From Strix aluco (taxonomy: Eukaryota; Chordata; Aves; Strigiformes; Strigidae): a DNA stretch of 64,000 nt. The DNA lies in assembly GCF_031877795.1 (NCBI RefSeq), contig NC_133948.1:13376948-13440947 (forward strand), given 5' to 3'. Positions 11,701-23,219 of this stretch are shown here, one piece after another. The first letter of the stretch is position 1; each line of letters opens with the position of its first letter. Position numbers and translations under genes: made by a program. The notes below the pieces were generated by a model, which was given only the letters and a program-made list of their open reading frames with translations, did not search any database and was not told the origin of the DNA.

Positions 11701-14220
11701 ATACAGGCAGCAAACGAAAGGCTGAGATTTTTTTCTTTTTTCCCAAGGCCTAGTACATCTAGGGGGGAAAAAAAAAATTAAGAAAGAGAAGTCAGAAATT
11801 GTAATAATCCAGCTGAGATGAAACCTGACTTCGCTTTACCAAGGGAAATAGGAAACCCCAATGGGAAGTGGGAATTAGAACAAGTCTACCAAATGCACTA
11901 ATTCTCTGCTGGTGCATGAAGACAAAGGAAGGAGAAAGAGGTGCTGGTTTAAATGAAGCCTTCCTAAGTGAGCATCAGCCAAGGGAAATGGTCACAGAAA
12001 CGGCTCACTTCACAGATGGAAGATGATTTGTAACATCAGATCAGATGCATTTTTGCCCAGGAAAACTGAAGGAGCTGGATGCTCTGCTCATGACTTGTAG
12101 GCTGCTTGTTGGGATGGTGTGAAGTTAAACAAGTGCTAGGTTGGACCTGTTCATCCCCCACAGTGTTTTGTGGAGTCATTTTTACTGTTCTGGGGGACCA
12201 TGGACTTTTATTGGCTTTGCATCAGCAATATTTGGACAGCTACCCACCAGGATTTGGGGAAAACAGAACTGGGGTGTTGATGTTGATCTATCAGAGCATT
12301 TCACCAACACATCCAAGTGGAAGGAAGTTCTTGGGGTCTTTGGGGAATTCAGCTCCACCCAGGGAAGCCCCACGCTACCAGTGACATTCTGCACTCTGAA
12401 TTTCTAGCTGTTAAACAAGGATGCAGATCATTCCATGTATTGCATGATTTTTCAGCTCAGTGCACTGGGGTGCTGAGCCCAGGTGCTTGGAGAAATGTAC
12501 AGACAAAATTCCACCACCTGCCAACCTGTAGTTTAGCCCATAGAAAATAATAAAAGGCCAAGAAAACCTTGTTCAGGAAGACCTGTCTTCTGCAAAGCTT
12601 GCTGAGAGGCATTTGTTGAAGCTTCACATCAGTGTGTCTTAGTAAAATCAAAGTAAACAACACCCCCACCATGACCATCACTGAGAGAAGCTCATTTGAA
12701 CCATTATTTTTCCCTCTAGTTGGAACTGAGCATCCATGAATATTTTGAAGTCTTAGAACCTGGCCCATAAGTGAACGAAAATGTTCAGCCCTGCTGATGG
12801 CCCCATGTGGGGACATGATCAGGAAAGGGGTGATTTCCCCCTAAAACCCATCTCCTGGCTTCTCCCTCCTTGCCTTCTGCTCGATGCCCAGCCCTGCTCA
12901 GCATGGCATGGAAATTCAGACTTATTACCTTCTACATCCTCCCTTTTTAGTCTTTATATATAAACTTGGTCGCTATCACCACTGCCGCTGTACTGGTGAA
13001 CATGAGCTTCTCCTTGCCCAGGTCTTCCTCCCTCACGTCTAGCCTGATGGCTCTCTGGGGTTCACACAGGGCAATTTTCAACAGCTTCCCATGTTCCCCA
13101 AGCATTTACCATGCAAGTTGATGTTGACAAGAGTGTCAGGCTTTGCAAAAATAGCCCTGTGGTGATACTAGTAGGTGGTGCCCACTTCTGTGGGCAAAAC
13201 ATGAAGGCCCTGGCAGGGCTATGATGGGTCCAGCAAGCCTGAGTCAGCAGATGACCCTGCTTTCCTCATTTAAAAGGGGCTCAGCACTGAAGTAGGCTGT
13301 GCCAGGGCAGAAGAAGGTGTATTAATGAATTTTCCTGTAGCCTTTGAAAATTCTAAGGCTGGTTTGTTGTTTACCCCATGAGATATTCCATGTGCAGGGC
13401 ATGCATCTCCAAGGCCATCTTTGACCCTTGCTTTGGGAAAAACAGCACATGCAAAAGCTTTGTTCCCCACAGGACTTTTCTGCTGAGTGTGGTGTTGACA
13501 TAAAACCTCAGGGCTGGATGCAACTCTGTTGTGCAAATGTTGAAGCGGGAGGACCGGTCCCTCAAGGCGCAGAGGAGCTGTGAATGAGCCAGCCTGGTGG
13601 GATGCTTTGCTGGGTGACCACCAGCTCTGACCAGCTCTGTCTTCGGTGATGCTGGAGGGATGTAGCACGACATGATAAGCAGAGACACCTTGCTTTTAAG
13701 TGGTTAAACCAGGGAAAAAGAATCTCTAAAGTCAAATCTTAACACAGCAGTGCTCCCTGGCTGCACGTGGGTTTCTCCAAGCCCACCCTTTTCCTTCCTG
13801 CGGAAATGTTGCTCCCACGGGGCTGGCGTCGTTCACACCACTCCCAGCACTCCTGAGTACTGCAGGTTTGGCCGAGGGGCACGGGGAGTCCGGCAAGTCC
13901 CTTCCTGATGCCCCCCCAGGGTGTCCGTCACCCCAGAGAGCTGCCCCTTCTCCAATGAGGACAGCCCCTGCCCTCCGTGCTCTCTCCAGCCATAGTGGTG
14001 GGGTTCGGGGAGGGAAAAGAGAAACCCACATTTCTTTTCACTCTTTCTTAGTGATGCACATCCCTGAAAAGCTGGTTATCTTCCCTAAATCCTGCGCCTG
14101 TCAGGGCAGCGACGCACAAAGAGCCCCCAACCCCTTCCAGCGCCACGTTGAACCCATGGCGGAGGTCTCTGCTGGGCTCCTCTTCCTTATTCCCCCCGCC
14201 CCTCGCCTCCCCCCCCACTG
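11701..14220. other. Noncoding stretch, no gene recognised
   Basis: Mixed composition, with an A-run at about 11768-11778. Frames on both strands are short and interrupted. Moderately CpG-rich sequence starts near 13800. No exon, RNA gene or repeat could be supported. Confidence 0.45.
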
Positions 14221-14525
14221 TCTCCCAGCCTTATCTTCTGTTGTCTTCTTGTGGAAGAAGAGATAAAAGTAATTCTTATGGATGCTTCTCCAGCGAACGC
14301 TTGCCTCCTTCCCCCCTCGCCTCCCCCAGCATCTCCCTGCTCCGTCCAGATAAAGGGTGAGGACCAAGCACATGTCATTTTCTTTGTGCAAAATCAATAT
14401 TCAGCAAAGTTTATCTGTCCGACATAGCAGGAAGCGCTAATTTCATCCGCGTCAATTACTTTGATGAACGCTCATACTGTTCAGGGTGCGAGAACAAGAT
14501 AAAAGAATTACTGAAATAAAAAGCA
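14221..14525. promoter_or_regulatory. Candidate enhancer with clustered GATA sites
   Basis: Five GATA-type sites fall within about 270 bases: TTATCT at 14231, AGATAA at 14261, AGATAA at 14348, TTATCT at 14411 and AGATAA at 14497. Between the last sites lie AATCAATATT, a CGCTAATTTC core and CAATTACTTTGATG. The density is well above what the GC-rich flanks show. GATA-factor binding is inferred from the WGATAR consensus. Confidence 0.4.
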
Positions 14526-17225
14526 TACACCCGCAAATGCATGCCCCCCTCCCCTGCAACTCCCTTCTGCTCTTCCCCACCCCAAATTGCCCCTCCCGGG
14601 GTCATGTGGTGCAGAGCTGAGGAGCAAGGGGCCAGGATGCCAATGGAGATGCCCAAGCAATGTATGCAGCCTGCCTCTACAAGAATGAGCCCAATTTGGG
14701 TGAAAAAAGCCATGGTTTGGGTTGGGTGAGAAGTCAGAGCCCCCCAGGTCTGGGTACGTGGGCATCACTTGGCAGCAGGACCATCATGCAGGGATTTGTG
14801 TGTTTGTACATGGGTTTTTTTTGATGTGCAGAGAGGAGGTCACAGGCAGGTTCAGTTTTCCAACGTGCTGCTTTCCCCTGGTGACAGTCTCAAAGCGGAG
14901 AGCAGCAAAGTGCCCACATGCCTCATCATGGCTGGCGGGACCCGAGTGCGGTGGCAGAAATGCCAGGACAAGATGCAGGGCAGAGCATGGGTGGGAGGGA
15001 GGGAGGGAGGGAGGGATGGATGGATGGATGGATGGATGGATGGATGGATGGATAGATGGATGGCAGCCTAAATCAAGGTTTGGAGATCCACCTGCAGACA
15101 GTGAAAGCTGTCATTGAGATTACCCTGGACAAAAACTGACTCTGATGCTGCTGCACATCAGAATTATCCCAGGGGAATAAGACAAGCCCTTTCTGCCCAA
15201 AGCCACCGGCTCCTCTAGCCGCTGTCTCAGCCTCTGCGCATGAAATGGTGCGTAACAATTTTATAGTACTGCTACCACAGAACTGAATAAGCAGATTTCA
15301 GGGCCCAAGTCTTTAATTAACCAGCCAGGCTTGATTTTTTCAGCAGAGCTGAACACACACCCACACTCATGCTGACAGTGTCGCCCAGACCTGGGAGACA
15401 TCAGCTCTCCTTCTTCTCTGCAAAACCTGCCTCCTTGTGCCTGAGGGTGCCAGCCTGGCCCTGCCACTCGTGTCCCCAAAGCCAGGGTGTCAGGAGGGGT
15501 TGAGCCCTGCTAGCACCCAGGCTTGGGACTCAGTCCTTGGAGGAGCAGACTGTTGGTTTTACTTAGTTTCTAGAAACTCATCCCATTAGTGCTGGGCTTC
15601 ATTGGACCTCCCTGGCAAGCTCCTTTCTCCTTCCCTCCCAGCAGGAATGGCTCCTGGCTGAGCCAGGCATGATCCCCGCCATCTCCATGTGCTCAGCAGC
15701 CCTAGCAGGAACGTGTACAAATGGCTCTTTCAAATATCTCTGATGCCGTCTGTCCCAGGCAATTTGTCAGCCTGGTGCTCCCCTCCCAGCCCGTGGGTGC
15801 ACAGCGGCATGGAGCAGCATGAGCTCTCCTGATGGTGTCCCAGGAGGGATGGGGGTTTTCCATGTGGATGCCTCAGGTTCTTGTCTCAGGAGTCAAAAGC
15901 TGGCACAGCTCTGGGTAAAGTCTCATCCTCAGTTAGAGCTGTCTGATTTTGCCCCATTTTCTTCTGGGGGCATCATCCTCCTTGCCAGGAACAGCCATCC
16001 CAGGCGGGCAGACCTTGCCTTAGCAGACGATCTGGCAGCAACACTTTTCCCCCCAGAGTAACCCCACAAGCCTAAAGCACATAAAAGTCAGGATGGGGGG
16101 GGGGGGTGTCTGCTCCAAAATCACTGCACTCTACAAAGCCTTGACATATATTAAGTCACACGAAGCATGAAGAGAACCTAGAAAATCCCAAACACCCAGG
16201 ATCGGATGAGGGTGGCCCCACAAGGGACAGGCTGGAACCAGCTCCCTCTGTGCTGCAAGGGGACAGGGAGATGCTGGCAGTGGGGGCCCCATGGGATGCA
16301 GCCAAAGCTCACCCCAAGGCTGGGGGGGTACCCAGAGGAGCCGGGCCATGTCCCCACTGCCAGGCCCTAGCTCCCAAGGGAGGTGGCATTGGCCAGGGAA
16401 TTGCTGATGGCCAGCCCCTGCAGCCAGGTGACCCTTTGGGTGCATTGCAAGTGGTGGAGGAAAAACATGGCTTAAGCAAAAATGCTGCCTGCACATGTGC
16501 AGGGGGCTGGGAACGTGCACTGGAGCGATTTCCACAGCTCAGCTCGGCAGCGGGAATTTGTTAAGTCACGGCAATTTGCCAGCTCGTGGTGGTGTGATCA
16601 AGAGGCTGTCCCCATTTCCTAGCCAGCTGCGCGCGTCCCTGCCATGCCAAGGCTCCCTGAGCATCGTGCTGGCACCTGCAGCCGCAGGATTGCCCCTCGC
16701 CCGTGACGCAGGAGCATTTCTAGCCCAGCTTGGTGTTAAAGCGTATCTATTTGGTCCTATTTGAGGAGCACAAGTATCCCTCCTCAGCCCTTGTGTTGGT
16801 GCGGTTGTGGTCCCCACCATTTGCACCCCGTGCCCAGCTGGGCACAGCTCTAGGGGGGACCCACCCCAGGGAGGATACTCTGTGCTGGGGCGGGTGGGGG
16901 ATGCCCCTCAATGAGGCTTTTGGGGAGCAATTTGAACTGGGTGGCATCTCAGAAGCTGGGGGGTGGCACCTGTGCCGGCACGGGACTGGGAAGGCCTGGC
17001 TCACCTGGCTGGCAGCCGGGCACCCCTCTGCTCGGGGGGGCTTGGGGTGCCTCTCTCTCCACTGGCTACAGGGGGAGCCAAGACATCGAGCTAAGCCGAG
17101 ATGAGCATTTTATCCACGGATGAAGGTAGGGAAGGCATATGGTGATGATGTGCTCCCACCGGGATGCGCTGACGGGTTTGGGGACAGTTGGGGCAAAACT
17201 GCCAAATGCACACAATTTTTTTCAG
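14526..17225. other. Noncoding stretch with a microsatellite and a G-run
   Basis: It contains the GGGA/TGGA microsatellite (listed separately) and a 13-base G-run at 16096-16108. GC-rich sequence follows. At 17073-17126 an acceptor-like site and a GTAGGG donor-like site bracket a segment, but every frame through it hits a stop, so it is not called. Confidence 0.45.
14993..15063. repeat. Microsatellite (GGGA)n then (TGGA)n
   Basis: About six GGGA units (14993-15016) change into about eleven TGGA units, one of them TAGA. The G-rich part could also form a quadruplex. Tetranucleotide tracts like this are usually length-polymorphic. Confidence 0.9.
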
Positions 17226-17312
17226 GTGAAGCTGGGAATGCAGCATCTCCGGGCCCTGGGGGATGGCTCCATCGCGGCAGATGTCTCCATCTCTTTATCC
17301 TCGCTGGAGCAG
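17226..17312 (+). CDS. Candidate internal coding exon, product unknown
   Basis: The segment is 87 bases, a multiple of three, with strong splice context. A run of T followed by CAG ends at 17225, and CAG followed by GTAACC begins the intron at 17313. In the phase-0 frame it encodes 29 residues, starting VKLGMQHLRALGDGS and ending SLSSLEQ, without stops. A second frame is also open (EAGNAASPG...), so the frame is not certain. I do not recognise the protein and see no neighbouring exon that extends it. The upstream frame at 17073-17123 is closed by TGA. It could be a real exon of a + strand gene whose other exons lie outside the window, or a chance match in GC-rich DNA. Confidence 0.3.
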
Positions 17313-17639
17313 GTAACCCGGCTCTGGCCCCATCTCCCGCAGTGAGGAGTTCCCCACTGTGGCAGGAGGACGGTCCCATCCCCAGTTCCTGCTGCGTGGG
17401 GGTATTCAGCACGGGAGTGGGATTGCTGGTGACAGCAAGGGCTCCCAAAGTCACCTGTGGGGTGGCAGGAGGAAATATAACCCAAATGTGGGGCAGGACC
17501 CTGACCTGCCAGACCCCCTCCTCCTCCAGCCCGGCACAGTAGGTATCCTTGATGTTGGTACCAGGCATCTGAGCGTTTTGTGCAGCAAAAAGAGACCCAC
17601 AAGAGATGAACTGAACTAAGAACAAGCTGTGCGAATGAC
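17313..17639. other. Noncoding stretch, no gene recognised
   Basis: If the preceding exon is real this is intron. It is GC-rich and holds no other supported feature. Confidence 0.4.
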
Positions 17640-18015
17640 AAAATCTTTACAAGCAACGCTACAGGATGCTGTCCTCCCAAAAAGCAAACCAACTGACAAC
17701 CAGAGGCAAACACACAAGCCGCAGCCTTAAAAAGTGCCTAGTGAAGAATGATTTAATTTTGGAGATAATTTCAATTCATGTAATTATTTGCTTGTTGGTT
17801 TGGTTTTTTTTCTTTCTTAAATTAGACATTGTTAACGGCACTTCAAGGGTTTTATGCGAGTGCCAAATAAAAACATCTCTAATTAGTAATACTTTGTTTG
17901 GGAAGAATAATCCTGTTTTGTTATTATTTGGAACAAGCAGACTCAGGCGGTGTAAGTGTGTGCGAGAGGGAGAGACCAAGCCACCAGCTGAATTATGCAA
18001 CTACATATTTCAAGG
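17640..18015. promoter_or_regulatory. Candidate conserved noncoding element, AT-rich
   Basis: This is one of the clearer AT-rich islands. It contains GATTTAATTTTG, CAATTCATGTAATTATTTG, TTAAATTAGACATTG, TCTAATTAGTAATAC and TTATTATTTGG. TAATTA and related homeodomain cores recur, together with AACAAGC and ACATTGTTAAC (HMG-box- and FOX-like). Composition changes abruptly at both ends. Enhancer function is inferred. Confidence 0.4.
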
Positions 18016-20157
18016 GGGGGTGCCAGGCACAAGCTCTGATTTAAGCGTGTGCATGAAGTCAGGCTTAGCTTTAACCGGGGCTGTCTGGGCACTGGGAGCC
18101 ATGTGATCTCAGTGCCGATGTGTCCCCAAAAAGTCATCACCCCAATGGGGTGAGGAGGGATGGGGCTGTGCCGGCTCAGGATGAAGCTGTGCCAAGGAGG
18201 GAGGTGTTGGGGCAGGATATGTTCCCCGTCTCTGAGCCTGCCCCATCCCCCCGGCCCCCCACTCCCTCCCCGCTCTCTCCTGGAGAACACAAAGCTGAGA
18301 CTTGGATTATCTTCATTTCCATATGGAGAGCGATGTAAGCCCGTTCAATGCATGGCCGGTCATTTTGTTCACAACTTTACAGCAAGCGGGAGCAAAACCC
18401 ACTGGGGAAATCAACTATTCAGCTCCTCTCACCTTGTGTGCACACGCATGGATCAGGCAATGCAGGAGTGTGGTTAAAATAAAGCTGCCTCCCTGGGCTG
18501 GCTCTGACCACCCTGGCTCTCTTGGTGCTTTTTTGGGTTGAACTCCACCCTGGGGAAGCCACCTGGGCCCCGGTGGGGGCCACATGTCAGTGCCAGGGCC
18601 AGCTTTTCCCGGCGAGGGGTGGCATCACTACCACTGCATCCCATGGTGCTGGTGCCCTCTGTGTCCCTTGGCTGCATCCCAGCCCAGGGCAGACCCAGGG
18701 GCCTGTGCCCCCCCTCCACGGCCTGGCAGCCCTGAGTCGCTCCACGCCTGTCCCCTCCTGTGTCCCCCTGCGATGTCCCTGCCGTGTCCCCATCCTCCTG
18801 ACCTGCAGCCCCCTCTGCCGTTTGCCGCTCCCACCTCACCCCAGCAGGATGCATCCCGCCGGGACCACATGCCCCCACCCTGCGCTGCACCTCTCCAGCA
18901 GCCCTGGGTGCTCCTGGGCACTGTGTTCCTTCTGTCCCCACTGTGTCCCCTCCATCCCTGCTGTCTTCTCTCTGTTCCCACTTTTTCTCGGGGCATGGAG
19001 GTGTGCCGCAGAGCTCCAGTGCTCCCTCCCTGAGGGATCTCTCACAGAGCCGGCAGCATTGACACAACACAGAGTTGCTCCTTTCTTGGGCCCACCATGT
19101 GAGGAGGGGAATCGAAAGAGCCAAACTCTAAAGAAGTCAACCCAAAAAAGCCACCTCCCTCTCTCCATTGTCCTCTTTGCGGAGGTGAGCTCAGGCAGTG
19201 GGGACCAGACGGGGCAGCCATCAGCCCCTGCCCGGCTGTGGGGATGCTGGGGACACAAATGGGGCTCTTTGGAGAGGCTGTGCCCCCTCTGCACCCCTGT
19301 CCCCAGGGCAGACCCCAGCCTGGCTCAGGACATAAACCCCAGTCCCTGGCATGAAGCCCCTGAGCCCCTCGGCCACAGAGGGGTTGGGGTTCCAACCTCT
19401 AAGGACACCAGGAAGGGCATTTGCTGGTTGGGTGAAGAGCTGTGACATTTCTCTGCCACTAAATTTTATATCAGGCACTAAGGTCTCATTAACAGCTGCA
19501 GGATAATTGCGTGTGCTCCGGGGGGCAGGTGGAGACCCCTGCTGCAGGTGCCCAGCCATGCCGGGCAGCACGGAGCCATTCCCAGGACCACTCTGCTTCC
19601 CTCCCTGGATTTTCAGTTGTTGTCTTAGACATCAAGTTTTGTCCTAAATTAGAGATCAAGCACCTTCCAGGCTGATTGCTGAGCCCGGTTTCAGAAGGGG
19701 TGAAGCTGATGGTGGGTGCATCACCCCTTCCAGCTCCATTTACCAAGGTGGTGATGGGCTCAAAGGCAAGATGCTCTTGCAGGGCTGGTGGACACTGGGA
19801 GCCAGGCAGAGAGCCGGCAGAAGCATGGCATAACGCCCTACTAGCCACCAGAGAATCCAAATACAGCAGCAGCAGCCTGGTCCCCCAGAAGCTGGGAGCT
19901 CCCCACCAGCAGCCTGGCCTGGCTCCACGTACCACAGCCGCCTTCGCAGGGTGAGAAGCCCCCACCAGCACCAGGGCACAGCCACAGCCGTTGGCGTTGG
20001 CGCTGAGAGGAACCGTTCCACCACCAACCCACCCACCCGAGCCCTCCCACTGCCGCCGGCCGGGCCTGCTCCGCGGCAGATGGACGGAGGAGGTGGCAGG
20101 AGCCGGGGGCCACTGCAAGCCTGGACATCGCCTGCCCAGCTGGGCTGCAGCTTATTG
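18016..20157. other. GC-rich noncoding stretch with long chance frames
   Basis: Open frames of about 200-300 codons exist on both strands at 18474-19445. They are rich in Pro, Cys, Trp and His, overlap each other in antisense, and show no domain. They reflect stop-poor GC-rich sequence with CCC/GGG runs, not a gene. No other feature is supported. Confidence 0.5.
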
Positions 20158-20579
20158 CCCTTCTTCTATTTTTTTCTTTCTTGTTTTTTTCTTTTCCCCC
20201 TCCTTCTTTTTTTTTTCCCCTTCTTGTTTATTCTTCTTTTCCCTTTTTTCCTTCTTTTACCCCTTCTTATTTTTCTTTTTTCTTATTTTTTCCTTCTTTT
20301 TTTCCCTTGTCTTTTCCCTTTCCCCCGTCTTTTCCCCTTCTTTTTCTCCTTTTTACTTCTTCTTTTCCTTTTTGTTTTCCTTCTTTTTTTCTTCCTTTCT
20401 CCTTCTTTTTCCCTTCTTTTTTCTTTTTCCCTTTTTTCCCTTCTTTTTTCCTTCTTCTTTTCTTCTTTTTTCTTTCTTTTCTTCCTCTTTTTTCCTTCTT
20501 CTTTTTTTTTTTTCCTCCTCCTCCTCCTTTTTTTTTTTTTTTTTTTTCCTTTCCCATCCCTTTCCCCATTCCCCCTTCC
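20158..20579 (+). repeat. Long polypyrimidine (T/C) tract
   Basis: About 420 bases are almost entirely T and C on the + strand, with roughly 20 or fewer purines by eye. TTTTTC, CTTCTTTT and CCCTTC blocks are mixed. It ends in T-runs at 20529-20547. Such mirror-like homopurine-homopyrimidine DNA can form triplex (H-DNA) structures. The open frames across it (Phe/Ser/Leu-rich on +, Lys/Arg-rich on -) are translations of the tract and not genes. Confidence 0.9.
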
Positions 20580-20614
20580 ACGCTGCTCTCCCCTGGTGTC
20601 AATGCGGCACGGGT

Positions 20615-20805
20615 GATAGGACACGGTGATAGATCTGCCTCGGCCACACTCTACAATAGCTCTCAGACAGTCTATTAGTCAGCAATTGTCTGCCAGGCAG
20701 CCTGGCCCGGCCCGTGTGCCGCAGCTGATAATGGCAAAGAACAAAGATGGCAGCTGCTTTGTAGAGGAACAGATTTGTGGCAAATCGAGATAAATAAAGA
20801 GGAAG
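20615..20805. promoter_or_regulatory. Candidate conserved noncoding element
   Basis: This balanced block follows the pyrimidine tract. It contains GTGATAGATC, TCTATTAGTCAGCAATTGTC, CTGATAATGG, AACAAAGATGG and AGATAAATAAAG. It combines GATA-, HMG-box- and E-box-like motifs (CAGCTG at 20724 and 20751). The regulatory role is inferred. Confidence 0.35.
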
Positions 20806-21510
20806 GAGAAAGGAGTGCAAAGGGAAAAAAAAATACATATAAAAAGGGGGAAAGAAGGGAAGAGGAGAAAGCGCCAGGGGCCGGGGAGGGAGGAGGAAGG
20901 ATGCTGTGTGCGAGCTGTCAGGCTGCAGGAGCATCACTGTGCTCTGATCTGGTGCGGTTACAGGGAGGGGGGACGGAAAAACACCACGGGAGAAATAGAA
21001 AGGCTGGTGTACATGAAAAAAAAAAAATCATTTTCAGACTTCTGGTGTCAGAAGTGCAGATAAGCACAGACACAGAGGCTATCAGGCGGCAGGGCTGAGG
21101 GATAATGTCTCCAGCTGTGTATCTCTGTCTGTATCTTGGTGTGTGTGTGTGTGCGTGTCTTCACAAGGAGCGGGGTGATGCCTGGGCAGCAAAGGCCATG
21201 GCATGGGGCATGCCAGCGCTGCCTTTGCTTTCCAAGCTGTGCACCCCCAAGGCAGTGGGGCAGCCCCAGCAGCACCTGGCTCCTTTTGGGTATGGAGAGC
21301 AGGGACTTTGCCCAGCTGGGGGGTCACCATCCCACCAAGCATCCTCTGGTGGGATGGGATGCAGGAGGGTCACCCAGCACTGACATGGGGGCAAAGGGAG
21401 AGGGGGATTCCTAGGGGCTGCTTTATACCACTCCACCCAGGGGAAAAGAGAGATGGGGCTCAGAAGGATTTGTGTGGCTCCTTTCCTGGCTCCTCAGGGT
21501 TTTCACACAG
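20806..21510. other. Noncoding stretch, A-runs and short GT repeat
   Basis: Purine-rich sequence with A-runs (20825-20832 and 21018-21027) is followed by a short (GT)n run at 21139-21158. GC-rich sequence then leads up to the minisatellite. No exon is supported. Confidence 0.45.
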
Positions 21511-21701
21511 GGGTGTGCACGCAAGGGTTTGCGTGCAGGAGTTCGCATGCAGGAATTGCATGCAAAGGGCTGTGTGCAGGAGTTTGCATGCCCGCAAGGA
21601 TTTGCATGCATGAGTTTGCATGCAGGAGTTTGCACGCAGCGATTTGCATGTAAAGGTTTACGTGCAGGAGTTTGCATGCAGGCAGAGTTTGCACGCAGGC
21701 A
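21511..21701 (+). repeat. Minisatellite, 14-base unit, about 13 copies
   Basis: About 13 diverged copies of GAGTTTGCATGCAG follow one another; most are exactly 14 bases, with occasional 13-, 17- and 18-base variants. Two copies contain the exact POU octamer ATTTGCAT (21600-21607 and 21642-21649), and several contain the self-complementary TGCATGCA. The unit is not a multiple of three. The Cys/His-rich open frames here are therefore repeat translations and not a protein. Confidence 0.9.
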
Positions 21702-21949
21702 TCTGCCAATCCAACTGTGCTGAGACACTTGAACTCCTTAAGCCATCGCAATGGCCCTCAGCAACTCCAGGAGCTGGCAACTGCTGCTCTCCCCCTTAAA
21801 TCTGGCCCATGGGTGTGGGACTAAGGGAAAGGCAGCGCTGGTGGAGGTGATGGACCATGGCTTGAGGCTGCCCTGGCTCTGCCACCAGCTGACCCCAGTG
21901 ACCACAGCCACACCTGCGATGCTCAAGGACTGTTACTTATCATTCTGAG
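21702..21949. other. Short noncoding spacer
   Basis: GC-rich sequence between the minisatellite and the AT-rich island. Nothing supported. Confidence 0.4.
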
Positions 21950-22700
21950 CAAAGGGTGGATCAAAATCAATTAAAAAAAAGAAATTAAAAGGTGGGTGTT
22001 ATAATTAAAATCTGATTTTTCACTGAAGCTGGATTTTTTAATTTAAATGAATTACATTTTTCCTTAAAAACCTAATCGAATTAGAATTAAAGTTAACATT
22101 ATGGTAAACCTATGTTAGAGCTTAAATTTAGTATAATCTATTCACATTTAAATTAAATATATATATACAATTTTAAACACATAACAAAAAGATAGCTGTA
22201 CATATTTGCTGTTGAAGTTTTAAAGAAAGTTACATTACTGAACTACCAAAAGTCAGCTGCCAAGTACTTAAACCCTGAATTGCTGGAGTGGTTCTTGCTA
22301 ATAACATCCTATATGCAAAGATACTTTTTATTTCCTTTTGATTTTCTCAAGTGTTACGGCTCAAATACTAGTTTCTCCAAGTTGGGAGATTATTTAGAAG
22401 GTTGAAGGCAGGAAAATGTGGTTTTGTCTTCCCAATTCTGCAGGATGAACCCACATGAGAGGTGAAGTTAGCTGGGGGGCAATTGGTTCAGGTGGCTCAG
22501 TGCAGACAGCACCTCCAGTCTTCCAAGTGTCTATTTAAAAGGGAAAACTAATGTTTAGGAAAATGCAAAACCGTTTTTCTTACATATTCAGCTTGTTTAA
22601 GTTTTTATTAACATATTAAAAAAACCTGTAAAGTCCTGTTTTCATACATGTTTAATTGAATTCCAGTTCCCATCTAACTAGTGCTCAATATGATGGAAAA
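21950..22700. other. AT-rich island of unknown origin
   Basis: About 750 bases are strikingly AT-rich compared with both flanks, with (AT)n at 22156-22168, AATTAAAA and TTTAAATT blocks, and many stops on both strands. Unlike the candidate enhancers, it has few motif clusters and looks like a decayed insertion or a relaxed AT-rich segment. I found no terminal repeats or target-site duplication. It could be an old transposon or an AT-rich noncoding element. Confidence 0.5.
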
Positions 22701-23219
22701 ATTTAATAATCACCCATGTCATCCCTTCTGCTGTCCATGTTTGGGGAGGAAACCCTGGGGCTCCCCCAGTCACCTGGCATCGAGCGTGTGGGGTGGCCAG
22801 AGCCGGGCGCAGCCATCGTGGTGCTGGTGGGACCCCAGGGGAGCAATGCTGTGGGTGGGGTGAACCCAGCGGGGCGATGCAGGGGTGTGCATGGACAGGA
22901 AACCATAGTGACCCATCCCATTGCCAACCGATGCTGGATTTCCTCACCTCCCTGGCTTTCCCAGCATCCCAGCCTAGTGATGAAGGCTCCCTCCATGCCT
23001 TAGACATCATCCCCGGAGCATCCTGAGCTGCCATTTCGGATGGAGCCTGGTCATTCCCACGTTAGCTGGAGGGAATAGCCAGGCCACTGCTGCTGGGGAT
23101 GCCCACGCTGGGCATGGACTGGGTGATGTGAAAGTCCCTGCTAATGGCAGCATCGCTCTCGCCAGTCTCCCTCCCTCCCGCCTTGTCCCCGCTTTGTCCC
23201 GGGAGCCTCCCCCAGGGCC
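22701..23219. other. Noncoding stretch, no gene recognised
   Basis: GC-rich DNA with overlapping short frames on both strands. No exon or repeat is supported. Confidence 0.45.

Noticed and set aside
17073..17126. Acceptor- and donor-like sites just upstream of the 17.2 kb candidate exon
   Set aside because: All three frames contain a stop; the best one (GSQDIELSRDEHFIHG) is closed by TGA before the donor.
18474..19445. Long open frames on both strands (307 codons on +, 216 on -)
   Set aside because: They overlap in antisense, are rich in Pro, Cys, Trp and His, have no domain or splice context, and lie in stop-poor GC-rich DNA.
19951..20678. Phe/Ser/Leu-rich frames on + and Lys/Arg-rich frames on -, more than 100-200 codons
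   Set aside because: They are translations of the polypyrimidine tract.
21423..21751. Periodic Cys/His/Ala peptides that resemble a repeat protein
   Set aside because: They arise from the 14-base minisatellite read in several frames; the unit is not a multiple of three and many frames are open at once.
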